In this document: in pieces, positions 11,753-23,022 of the stretch
Layout: every line of letters starts with the position of its first letter
How positions within the stretch are numbered: the stretch's first letter is position 1
Assembly: GCA_002197995.1 (NCBI GenBank)
Contig: NGZR01000003.1
Coordinates: 1,426,001 to 1,490,000 of the forward strand
Source: Gaeumannomyces sp. JS-464
Taxonomy: Eukaryota; Ascomycota; Sordariomycetes; Magnaporthales; Magnaporthaceae
Direction: 5' to 3'
Length of the DNA: 64,000 bases
The notes under the pieces: model-generated
Databases searched by the model: none
What the model was told of the DNA's origin: nothing
Seen by the model: only the letters and a program-made list of their open reading frames with translations
Made by a program: the position numbers and the translations under genes

Positions 11753-12398
11753 CTTGAAGGACGGGAGGTGCGGGAACTGGCGCGGCTCGCGGGGGCGAAA
11801 AAAAAAGAAACAGGGGATAAAATCTAAGCAGACAGAAACTGTACAAAGCCCCTCGGCGAGAGCTAGTTGGGGCGCCTGTCTGATATGGGGTGGTGACCTT
11901 GGGAGTGAGGCGATATCAATAGCCCAGAAGCCACATCGCACGAGGTCCGATTCGTTGGATGACGGCGGCGTAGCGTGTCGTTTGGCTGTCGCAATGAACC
12001 TTGCACCTTCCTTCCATCCCCGGCGCCAGCCGCAACGGGGTGGAGACGGTCGTTCTGTGGTGGATCAACTGTTTATCCGGGCTTGAGCCTCCAGATGTGG
12101 GGCCTCGACCAGGAGCTGGAGACCACCCGTGTTCCCGCTTCAGCGGGTGCTCCAGTGAATGCGGCGAGCTGCACAGCATTGGGTCTGCTGCATTCAGGGG
12201 TTGAATTGAACCAATTCTCCACAGCGGCAGTGCGTCGAGTGCTGTCCACCCCAGCAGCTGCCAGCTTGATATCACGGCGACGGGAGGACCAACCCCGAAA
12301 ACGTGCAACGTTCAAACTCCTCTGCAAGCCTCAAGGCTGCAAGTTTTAGGATTCGGTTCCGGAATGCTGTCAAAGTAATCAGAAAGTTCCCTCTCAAG

Positions 12399-14413
12399 AT
12401 GCGACTGCTGGGTATGTCCGTCTGTCCATCACCTTACTCCCATTCTCCCACTCACATTGAGTCTAAGAGCCGTCATGAACGCCCCAAGCTAAACCAAGCA
12501 CCCGCAGACGCCTCCCTCTCCCTGCTGATACCAGGGCTGATCCTGGTCCACCTGGCGGTGGCGCCATACACCAAGGTCGAGGAGTCGTTCAACATGCAGG
12601 CCACGCACGACGTGCTCGTCTACGGCACCCCGACGGCCGACGTGCGCAGCAAGCTGAGCGGCAGCTACGACCACTTCGCCTTCCCCGGTGCCGTGCCGCG
12701 CACCTTTGTCGGGCCCGTCACCTGGCCGGCGTCTCCCAGCCGCTGATCGCCCTCGCCGGCGGCTTCAGCCACCCAGCAGCTGGTCCGCGCCGTCCTGGGG
12801 CCTGTTCAACGCCCTGGCCGTCCTCACCTTCAAGGCCGCCCTCGGCCGTGCCTACGGGAGTCCGTCGGGCGGTGGTACGCCCTGCTGCAGGCGAGCCAAT
12901 TCCATGTCATATTCTATGCCTCCAGGACCCTGCCCAACATGTTTGCCTTTGGTCTCAGTAGGTCTACCCCCAACCATCTCGTGATGCAGCAAGATGATCA
13001 TTTCCCGTCTTGTTTAGATGCACGGCTCTGGTCTAACGTAGGATATCAGCTACCCTGGCCTTCGCCTACCTCCTGCCGAGCCCCAATCCAAAGGCCATGG
13101 CCCCCCGCCAGCGAATGTCCATTTCCCTGTTCGTGCTCGCGGCCGTCATCTTTCGCTCCGAGGTGGCCCTGCTGCTTGCGACCAACGCGCTCTACCTCCT
13201 CGTCGCGCCCCTGGCGCCCCTGGAGAGGCTCATCTGGCCCTTCGCCATCTCCACCGCCACGGCGCTGCTGGTCTCGGTGCCGCTGGACTCGTACTTCTGG
13301 CAGCGCCCGCTCTGGCCCGAGCTCTGGGGCTTCTACTACAACGCCGTGCTCGGCTCGTCCTCCAACTGGGGCGTCTCGCCCTGGCACTGGTACTTCACCT
13401 CGGCCCTGCCCCGCATCCTGCTCAACCCGCTGGCTCCTTTCCTGGCGGCCCTGGCGCTCCGCCAGCCCGGCACCCACCGCGCCGCCCGCCTGCTGGTCTG
13501 GCCCAACGTGCTCTTCGTCGCCATCTACTCGCTGCAGCCGCACAAGGAGGCCCGCTTCATCTTCTACGTCGCCCCGCCCCTGACGGCCGCCGCGGCCCTG
13601 GGCGCCGCCTTTGCGTGGGAGCGCCGCGCCAAGGCGCCCGCGACGTGGGGGCTGGTCAGCGCCGCTGCGGGGCTGTCCGTGCTCGCCTGCCTCGCCGCCA
13701 GCACGGGCATGCTGCTCCTCTCGTCGCTCAACTACCCGGGCGGCGAGGCGCTCGACTTTCTGCGCGGGCACGTGGCCGCCGCCTCGGCCGGACTGACGGG
13801 CAGCGGCGGCGGCGGCGGCGTCGGGGCGTCGGGCCTCGTGACGGTGCCTGTGCACGCGTGCGTGCTGGCCTGCATGACGGGCGTGACGCTCTTCGGCACG
13901 ACGGCCCCCGTCGCTGGCGCCGAGGTCCTGCCGGCGTACCACGTGGTGAGCGGCGGCGACGCTGACGTCATCGGCGGTGCCCCCGCTAGCAGTGGCGGAT
14001 CGGGCGGCGGCGGCAGCGTGACGCTGGCGCTGGACAAGACGGAGGACCGCGCCGCGCTGGCGAGGCCGGCGTTCTGGGAGGTGTTCGACTACCTCATTGT
14101 CGAGGATCCGAAGGAGGCGCGCGGCGGCCGGTGGGAGGTCGTCGGCGTCGTGGAGGGGTACGCGGGCGTCGAGGTGCTGCGGCCCGGGAACCGAGCCGCC
14201 GACGACGACGAAGTGGAGAAGGGAGCGGCAGATGGCGGCGTCGCCGCTCCCGTGGACAGGGTTGTCGGGAGGGGCAGGGTGGTGAGGGATGTCAGGGACC
14301 GGGTGAGGCGGATGACGGGTGGTTGGTGGGCTGGGCCCAGGATGGCGCCGCGCCTTCACGTGCTGAGGCGGGTCAAGGGGAGCAGCCAGGCAATGAAGAC
14401 GGCTGCGTCATGA
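12399..14413 (+). CDS. alg12: ALG12-type dolichyl-P-Man alpha-1,6-mannosyltransferase
   Basis: Three exons (12399-12411, 12508-12957, 13050-14413) give about 608 aa. The product is a GT22 ER mannosyltransferase that adds the eighth mannose (alpha-1,6) to Man7GlcNAc2-PP-dolichol in N-glycan assembly. Evidence includes '[20 protein letters not shown]' with the acidic lumenal-loop residues, '[17 protein letters not shown]', '[15 protein letters not shown]', the family signature '[17 protein letters not shown]', several hydrophobic spans, and a soluble end with '[16 protein letters not shown]' and '[15 protein letters not shown]'. Introns begin GTATGT and GTAGGT. Exon 2 contains four single-base shifts within 140 nt (near 12720, 12770, 12801, 12857). 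They cancel out and every segment between them keeps family sequence, so they look like sequencing indels. Exon 3 is intact. Confidence 0.85.
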
Positions 14414-16033
14414 TGGGGTGCGGTGATGCAGCATTCATGTGAATAAAGAGATCGATCATCAGAAACCCTCTGGTTAATCTTTGATTTTTGCCTCAGCCTG
14501 GCTCTAGCTCGAAGCCGATCTGGTCTTGCGTCAGATATCTAGAGATCCATCCCAGCCTTTCAGCCCTCCCTCCTTCTCCTCCCAGGAGAGCCAGGGTTGC
14601 GCCATGCCGTCAAACCAGAGAAAGGGAGGGCCGCATGAAATGATTCGAATGTCTTATGATAGGTTGCTAATGACATTTCCGCCGCCTCCCATGATTTTTT
14701 GTTCCCCATGATATCCGAGGCAGCGATGTGCGGCAACTCTCATGTTCCTCCTTCCCCGTCCTTCCGCGCGGCTCGGATCCGCGCCAATATAGGTGCCGGG
14801 CTGGTAATTCGAACGCCTCGGAAGCACGGGATAGGCCTGCCCCGCCCAAGGCCGGGCATGGTTGCGTATGGGCTGGCGATCGCCATTCATAGTGCCGCGG
14901 TCGAGACACTTTGCACAAACGCGAAACCTCGATGCGCGCGTGGCTTTCCTTTGGTGGTGGGCGCAAGTCTCCCCTCAGCCCCGGGCCGGGAAGCCGGCTT
15001 CCGTTTCAAAGGGCATCCGGAAGCTGGCTGGGTCTGGGATACCCGGGCTTGTCTTTTTTTTTTTTTTTTGTCCTTTTCCCACGTCTCGTCTTTTCATCTT
15101 TTCGTTCATCTTTTTTTCTTTTTTTTCTTTCTCGCCACCGGGGCCTATCCCGGCAGCCATCCCTTCATCATGTTGCGGACTAACAAAAGGACCGTTATCG
15201 TCTCTTTCGTCCGCTATTTCCCCCTCACACCTTCTCTCCTCATCTTTCCCCAAAGCATCGCCACACATACCCCACGCAGGGCCCTCCACCCCACATGCGG
15301 TCATCTGTTGCTTGACTCGACAAGATAATGTTATAAAAAAAAATAAAAAATAAATAAATAAAAAAAAGGCGGGCCGATGCGCCGGTATGCAAGGGACCAT
15401 TGGACTGCTGCACGATGTCGGGCCAGCGCATGTGACGGGGGGAAACAAAGGCATACACACGATGCACTGGTCACATTGCTACGTAGACTCGGAGATAGTG
15501 CCTGGTGGGCTTGATCAGTGGAGGCGACGCCCTCCCTTCATTCAGACGGATGGATTGAGGGCCATGGGAAATGCCCTTGAGGCACGTGTCCCCCTGCTCC
15601 CGCTGCTACGTTGATGGCGCAATTCTGAGTTTATGAGATGGCAACCTCTTTCAGGCGGCAGCAAAGCCCCGACCGGACGTCCAAAAAGCCCTGGATAGCC
15701 CCAGGGGACCAAAAGTCTGGAGGACGCGACGACACCCAGGGCTGCCCCGTGTGTGTGTGTGCCTCGTACTAAAACACATCAGCAGTTGTAGCAGTGGCAG
15801 CAAGCAGTTGCAGTAGCAGCAGCTCCGCCACGGTACACGCGATTCCCCTCTTTCTTTTGCTTTGGTCTGAGGCAATGACAGGTTGCGCTAGCCCGTGTGG
15901 CTGAAGCCGAAGCGCCAGGGAGCAAGAAGCCACCAAGTGGGCGCATTATTGAAATTTTGAAAAATGGCTCGATTCCTGACCGTACCAGAACACTAGCTCA
16001 AGAAGCCACCGAACGGCGAGACGGCTTGGAAAA

Positions 16034-16070
16034 AGAAGAAGAAGAAGAAGAAGAAAGAGAAGAAGAAAAA
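16034..16070. repeat. GAA-type purine microsatellite
   Basis: An imperfect (GAA)n tract with A-rich interruptions lies in the gene-free block. Confidence 0.85.
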
Positions 16071-18252
16071 AATCAAAGGGAGGCTAGATTATACGGCGGT
16101 GGCGCTCCGGGAAATGGTGAAACGGACTTGCAACCACTCTTCTTCGTCTGCTTCCATCCCTTCTTCTTGCTTCTTATTTTCGTCCAAGTGTTGGAACCGG
16201 GCAACGGCACCCGGCGACCCGGCAAGTGAACCAAAAACACAACCGCCCTGGCTGGTGTTGTTAGTCCGTCCGGTTCAGGCATCTCGAAGGCAGCTAGCTG
16301 GCTTATTCGGACATTTGATACTTGGAGGTGAGCCCGGTAATGACCGCCAGCCCCGGGCAGACACACATTGGTGTCAGGTTGGACGGAAAGAAATAAGGGT
16401 CATGGCCACGGCCCAGAGTAACGTTTACACATGACAGTGCTGCAGCCGCCAGGCATGTGTTGATGCAACCAAAGGGCGTATTGGGGGAGTATGCACATGT
16501 ATACTACTGCACGCCTTGACTTTCTGGGTCCCTTCAATCACAGCCAGGACGATAGGGACGATGCTGCAGCTGGGATTGGAGCAGCGAAATGCCCTTGACT
16601 GGCTCCGGCTGGCAGCTGGCCCACTGAGTCGGCATCGTGCTTTTGACCCAAGCTAGCGTCGACGCACGTAGACTCCGCGAGGCACTAAAGTCGAGCTCAA
16701 CGTAGTAAGCATAACATGATAAGCTGCGACCTTAGCACATGCAGCCCTGCACCATCAGTTCATACCAGGGTCAAGGGGCGACCGACCTGCTTGGTGGTGC
16801 TGGGTTGACCCCCTCAGAGTATACAGCCCGCTGGGGGCTCGAGAGCTGCCTAACTTAGCCTGGGCACGTCACAGCCCTTCCATCGCGTGGTGCGTGCGTG
16901 TGTGTGCCACGCGTCCGTGCCCTCTGGCATCCCAGCTTCTCCATGCCCGGGACTTGTTGGTCGGTCCGTTGTTGGATGAGTTGCGTTTTGGCTACCCTCG
17001 AGAGCGCTGACAGAGGCAACGCAAGACTGCTTGGGCCCCTTGCCTCCCGCTAACTACACTGTCGACTGTGGGTATAGGCGTTGTGTTGTAAACCAGTGGG
17101 TTATCTCTCGCGATGGGAAAAGACGATGATGATGCTGAAGAAGGAAATCCAGATCTGATACGAAACTGCATCACAACAGTCATGGTGTGGATGTAGCAAA
17201 GTCCGGACAGTCGGGGTACGTCTCGGTATCTGCCCCTCTGAGAGTGCACTCGGGTGCCCGCGGAGGAGGAATACTGCCGGAATCTGGGACTGGATCTCCA
17301 TCATCAGAAACATGTCGCCAAATCCCGGTGCTTCGGCCCCACGGGCAATCACGAAATTTGCCGCAAGCTCCCCGTCAAGGCTCGCTGCCAGGCGGAGCAG
17401 CTGTTGACGCTCGCAATGTCGGCAGCAACCGGGCAGACAAACAAACAAAGAAAGGCGTCAACAGACCCCATCGATTCCCCTGCCCTGTGCGCACGCGGGC
17501 GCAGGGGCAACGACAACGTGGGTAGCATCTGATGGCCACCCAGGGTATGATCGCAGCGTTCGGACCACGAGCGACCCTGGTAAATATCTCAAAAGGGTTG
17601 ACCTAGGTATGGGACTCGCTGCGACCCTTCGGCTCTTTGGGCATAACGTGCGTCGACTACACCGCTAAGTGATGTCGTTTTTTTGTCGTCTTTGCCTGCC
17701 GAGGCCAAGTGCCTGCCCCGCTGGTGGTTGGAGGACCGACTGGCTGGCAGCCTATCCCATGCAATTTATAGGTGAGACATCGTAGAACCCGTCCTTCGTG
17801 GGGTGGCTGGTCTCCGCAGCGTGGGCTTAAGACAAAGAGATTGTGTGCTCGCCGCCCAGCCTGCGTATGCAGACCCGGGGAGCCGACATTAGATCGCAGA
17901 GGGGCAGAGGGGCGACAACGCAGGATGGATGGTTGCACTGCACTGCATATGCAGAGGCCATCCGGATCTGGCAACCGACGCCGAGTCGGGTGCGGAGGAG
18001 GATGCGAGCAAGCAAGGTGCAGCTGGGCAAGTGGGCAGCGGATTGCCTCCCGGAAGAGAGGTCCGCGCCTTCTCAGAGTCGACTCTTGTTTTTGTTTTCT
18101 CTCCTATCGCGGCCTCGTCCTTGCGAGCGGGCTCCATCTAAGATGCTTTTACCTGCCGCAGCGCTGGAGATGTGGGGAGGAGAGGGTGTTACCCATTGCG
18201 AGATTTCCAACGTTGCAGACTTTGGGCCTTTTGCCGCCAAACACCAAAAGGC

Positions 18253-18272
18253 AAAAAAAAAAAAAAAAAAAA
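18253..18272. repeat. A20 homopolymer
   Basis: Twenty consecutive A residues lie in the gene-free block between ALG12 and the gene at 21520. Confidence 0.9.
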
Positions 18273-21200
18273 CCTCCGAGAACCCTGTGTCGTGCGTGTT
18301 TGCGTCTCGTGGCACGTATGTGGCCGGGACGTTGCCGAGGAGCAACCAAAGAAGTAAGACGTATCTGTCTCGGCTGCATGACCTTTGCCTGCATGCATCG
18401 CCGTTATGTCCTACATCTAGCTCGAACTAGAAGCCCGAGTCCGCCGGCGGGAGTGCGACGCGAGGCTGCTGTGCGAGGGAGAAAAAAAAAGGTCTTTGTG
18501 TTGCTTGGACAGGGTCCAGTATTTTTCTTTTTCTTTTTCTGTCGGTGTGACACGGATTCATTTTCCGGGCTACATCCATACGACGGCCGGCGGTTTACAG
18601 CAATACGAACCTTCGCTCCTTCTTGCTTCTGTCATTGCCCTGGCCCCTTCCTTCCTTCTTGCCCTGGGTCTTCCTTTCTGTCGACAGAAACGGCTAGAAC
18701 AGGCTGGGAAGGAGCCGATCATGCCCCACGCCCCGCCCCAGACCCGTCCGTTGCTGTGCTGGAGTCTGGTGCTCGGGCTTGACCACTTCCCGGCAGGGTT
18801 CCGCGCTATGTCAAAGAGCCTGGACCTGCCTTTGGTCGTTTGTGATAGCGGCCGCTTGGGACCCGTCGGCCAGAAAAGAAGGAAGAACAACAACCGGCCA
18901 ATTGCATGTTGCCCTCTAGGAACCTGCCCGACACGGAAGTGATGAGACCTCAGCGTAGAAAAACGGCCCAAGCCCTCCCACGCAACCGTGCGCCTCGGGA
19001 CGTCTCCCTATCACAGTCCTCCAAAAAGCAACTCGACCCGGGGTTTTTTTTTTCCTTTTTCTGTGTTTCATATAAGCAAGCACGGCGGGAATTAGGAAAG
19101 ATCACATTCTAGCGACGATCGCAGCAAGAGTATCACAAACAAAAGAAGCAACGTGCTTTGTTTTGTTTGTGTCCCAGGAAACCCGGGTCGTGCCACTTGC
19201 TTGATTCCCTCAGAGAGATTGGTGCATGTTCCCGTCCCGCGGTGCTTGCCGCTGCTTCAGCACCTGTCACCATCTCGGTGCTTCGGCGAGCGGCCGAGGC
19301 TGTTCCGCCCGTCGTACCAAGGGAACATGAAGGCATCCACGCATCCTGCAGGCGGCTGAACGTCCAGGCGCGCTGGACGCACACAGCCAGCAGCCAGCCG
19401 CTCCAGAGCGCGAGGGAGATTGATCGGATGCAAGGGTGGAACGAACGGCACGGACCTGCGACCTCGCGGTCGTCGCCCATGTACTCGGATGATCCCTGCA
19501 TGGAGCAGAAACCCCCTGCAAGTCAACCCGAGCCCCTGCCCATGTCCCCTGCAAGCCATAGATCCATGTTCCTGCATCCTGCAGCCGGCGCCGGCTGGTC
19601 TTTTCGAGCCGGGTTGGGTTAACTCCTGCCCCTGGACCGCAGGCCACCACCAGCCTTTCCTCTTCCAATCTCCCCCAGGGTGTCTTTCAGGCTGGGGCAC
19701 CGTTGCCGGCCCTGCTGTCGCTCTCATCCCATGTTTCTTTTTTCTGACCCTTTTTCGTTCGGGCGCGTGCCAATTAGGGGTCATGATTGGGTGGAAGTGG
19801 GAGGCGATGAACCAAGACGACATCGGTTACCAAGCCATCTCGGCGGAGTACCGCGCCGAACCAACGTAGGGATGGCCCAGCTCAGAGTCGAGACGGCGTT
19901 GAGGCAAGGGCTGCAGGCGAGCCAAACAACTGCAGAGCATTTCCCAAGTTGGCCGGCTTGTCTCGCCAGTTTGTTACGCCCGGCGTCCGTGGACACACGG
20001 ACGACAGCACCAAGAGCAGAGGGCGCGAGGGCAGGAAGAAAGACCTCCTTTTCGGCGAGTTGAGTGGTGGTATCACATCTCACAAAATGAAACTGTCGCA
20101 AGTGTCTTCCTCGGGTGGCTTTCCTTGATCTTCGTGGCCATCGTCATCGTCATCCCAAGTTGAAGTGCATCGTCTCGCGCGTCTCTCCCGCATCATCGTA
20201 CGTACCCAGTAAGCACTCAACAGGCCTGATCTGCCTGCTTTGCTGATCCGTCTCATCATCACCGTTCTTCCGTGCCCCTTTCCCGAGGCGGGACGAGCCC
20301 AATAGCTCGGGGTATTAATGTGCAAACGAAACGGCCAGTCCTACCATAAACCACAGGCCACAGACGTGCGCACAGAGTCTACACGCGCGCACGACACGGC
20401 CAGAAGCCGCCACACAGACACCAGCGAACCCACTTGTGCACTCCTGCGATATTTGACCTGGTCCTCGTCCGCTGTGTTAGGCTCCTCTTCCCTCCTCCCT
20501 CCTCCGCTTTGGATACCTCGTCTGTTTTTATCTTTTTTTTCTTTTTTCTTTCCCCTTCCTTCGTTCAGTCTTACCTTGTCGCTGTGGGCTGTTGCATTTG
20601 TGTACCTATTTTTTTTCGGTTGCTTTTTGTGCACCTTGCGGGTCGTTGTGTGGTGATTGCATCGAATCCCCCGGCCTTTCCTTGGACCTCTCTCCATACC
20701 AACCGCCAATCAACCCACTCCAGCCCAGGCATCCCCTGCCCTCACACTCGCTCTCCTCTGGCGCGTCTCCATCCTTCACGACCCCTTCCTCCATCCCCGG
20801 CAGCTGTTGTGTCTGGGTTCTGCGACGCAGCAACGCCCTCCGCAGTCACGAGAGCCGTGTGATCGGCCTCTTTAAAAGTAATTCTAATCCCGACCCGACC
20901 GTTGTGCACCGCAAGCCTCGACGCCTGGCTCCCGACGGCGCCTTCACCCTTCTCAGGCACACACCATTGACGCGCGACGGCTTTGGGCCTCGTAGCCTCG
21001 TGCCGATCAGGCCAACTCTGCACAACGCTCTCGGCGAATTCTTTCATTTGGCCCGACTTCCTGCGTGCCACAGCCAGCCTGACCCGCCCAGCACCAGTCC
21101 TCCTTGGATTCTATTAGGCTGGCGATGCCCGTTCATGCGGTCCCGCCCTCGTCCCTGTTCTGATTCACTTCCCTGCGACCCCGGCCGCCATCTGCAGCCA

Positions 21201-21519
21201 CACCACCCGGACCACCCACACCACCCACACACCCCTGCACCCCTTCGCCCTAGCGACCTCTCCCTATTAAGTCCCGGGCGCGTCCATTGAATCTTCTCTT
21301 CCCCGATTTGTCGTCACAGCTGCCAACACCAACGCACCTAAAAAGTTGGTCCAGCCCGTCGCCGCCCCTCCCCGTCGGCTTCTGCAGCTGTCCGCACCTA
21401 AAGTCGACAAGCCACTACTGCAGCTGCGAATTCGAGTGCTGCAGTCCAGCCCAACCCACCACGCTCCTTCTCACGCGTGCAGCCCGCACATCCTAATCGC
21501 GCCCAACAGTCAGTCAACC

Positions 21520-23022
21520 ATGGCTGGTTTAATCCCTCTGCGGCTGCAGCCCGCTCCATCACCAACTGGGCGCAGGTCGAGCGCCATGTTCCCGGCTCCC
21601 ACAAGCCCACGGGAGCAACAACAACAACAAGGACAGCCACAACAGCCCGAACAAAAGGAGCTGCCGCAACGGCCGGTATCGCCGCCACCTCGTCGCCCGT
21701 CTCACGGCCGCCACTCCAGCATGAGCTCCTTCTCGCCCGCGCCCCAGCCCAGCGCAATCATGTCGAGCCCGCCTCCAAAGACGTCGCGTGCTATGAAGCA
21801 CGTTTCCCAGCCCAACCTGCCTTCTCTGCCGGTGCTTCCGTACACCCCGGCCGAGTGGAAGCGGACCATGGCAGAAATCAAGCGTCACCACGTTGGAAAA
21901 AGGTTTAGGGCCTGCTCGTCTCGATGCGTCGAGATCCTGGACAATCTCAAGGATTCGGTAAGCAAGCATTGCCCAAACAGCCAGGTCGATCAAGATAAGA
22001 TGGCGTCATCTAACAGTCTTCTCACAGTTCACCGTCGAGCCGGCACATCTCATCTACCTCCACTTCTACGCAGCCAACTCGCTGGAGATGCGCGCTCGCC
22101 CTTTCCCCATGCGTACCCTGGCTAGGGGACAGCTCCTCTCACAGGCGAGGAAGCACTACGATGAGGCTGCTGCCCTCATCTTGGCGGCCGAGGTCTCGGT
22201 CACGTCCAAGACACGCTCGGGCTCTGCCGACTGCCCGTCAGGCCTCTTCACCATGAGCACTAGCAGCCTTCACTCGCCCTCAGGCTCCGTCAGCTCTGGC
22301 ACTTGGTCGACCCCGACGACTAATTCATCCCCACCAACTCGGTTTGCTCTTTCGACGACATGCTCAGCAAATCGTCTTCGCTCGCTCCTTCTCCACGATG
22401 CTCGGCACTAGCTTCGACGCCTCGCAGCGCAAAGGCCAAGAAGACGGTATCATTTTCGCTGCCAAAGGAGGAGACTTTCAAGTTCCCTACGGAGCCCTAC
22501 ATCCGCCCCGATTCTCCGACTCTCGGCTTTGATGATGCCTACTTCTCTGCTCCCATCACGAGGCAGGTGCTTCCCGAACTCCCAAGGGGACCGGCGGTGG
22601 TCCATATTATCAGCGAGGCAGAGGAGGACAGGGAGTACAGGAGGATGATCAGCAGGCGGGAGGAGTACGAGGACGACCAGGGCTTCTTCATCGACCCCCT
22701 CGACGACGACGATTACGACAGGCGTACCGCGCGATCTGTTTATCGATACTGCGAGACCCTCTCGGTCCTGAGGGCCCAGATTGCTTCGCACAGTCATAAC
22801 CTCGACGAGCTCATGGGGTTGCCAAGCAAACCCGCCGAGGCGGCATCGCCCATTTCGCCCGCCCTTTCCCACAGCTCCTTGGACTCGGCGAGCGAAGAGA
22901 TGCTAGCATTAGACCGCCAGGCGCGCATAGAGCGACTACGGCGCCAGGGATGGCAACGCAAGCGATTCGATGCCTCGAGATACGAGAGGCTTTGCAACGA
23001 CGTCCTCGCCGAGCTGTCATGA
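21520..23022 (+). CDS. Conserved fungal protein of unknown function
   Basis: Two exons (21520-21957, 22028-23022) give about 477 aa after one frame correction. The ATG at 21520 lies in a strong context (tcaaccATGG). Residues 1-100 are Pro/Ser/Gln-rich and probably disordered. A helical segment 'PYTPAEWKRTMAEIKRHHVG' through 'CVEILDNLKDS/FTVEPAHLIY' to 'LHFYAANSLEMRARPF' and 'LLSQARKHYDEAAALI' looks TPR-like. The C-terminal part has 'KKTVSFSLPKEETFKFP', 'VYRYCETLSVLRAQIASHSH' and a basic helix 'RIERLRRQGWQRKRFDASRY'. The 70-nt phase 0 intron is GTAAGC...ACAG. A one-base loss in the C-run at about 22329-22332 must be restored to join 'SSP' with 'TNSVCSFDDML'. I recognise the type as a fungal orphan but know no function for it. 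Confidence 0.75.

Larger units (their letters stand above)
14414..21519. other. 7.1-kb gene-free block
   Basis: No frame here shows convincing codon structure, splice-supported continuity or a recognisable family. The longest open stretch (17772-18782) is Arg/Ser/Pro-rich, interrupted by low-complexity tracts and overlapped by equally open frames on both strands. The block holds T runs (about 15056-15069), A20 at 18253-18272, GAA-type microsatellite at 16034-16070 and pyrimidine-rich DNA at 20500-20620. The last kilobase is probably promoter and leader of the gene at 21520. No terminal repeats or transposase remnants were recognised. Confidence 0.55.

Noticed and set aside
13046..14359. 437-codon open frame antisense to alg12
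   Set aside because: His/Arg/Ala-rich composition typical of the complement of GC-rich coding DNA, and the plus strand carries clear ALG12 motifs throughout.
17772..18782. 336-codon frame in the gene-free block
   Set aside because: It crosses an A20 run and T-rich tracts, is Arg/Ser/Cys-biased, and competes with equally open frames on both strands.
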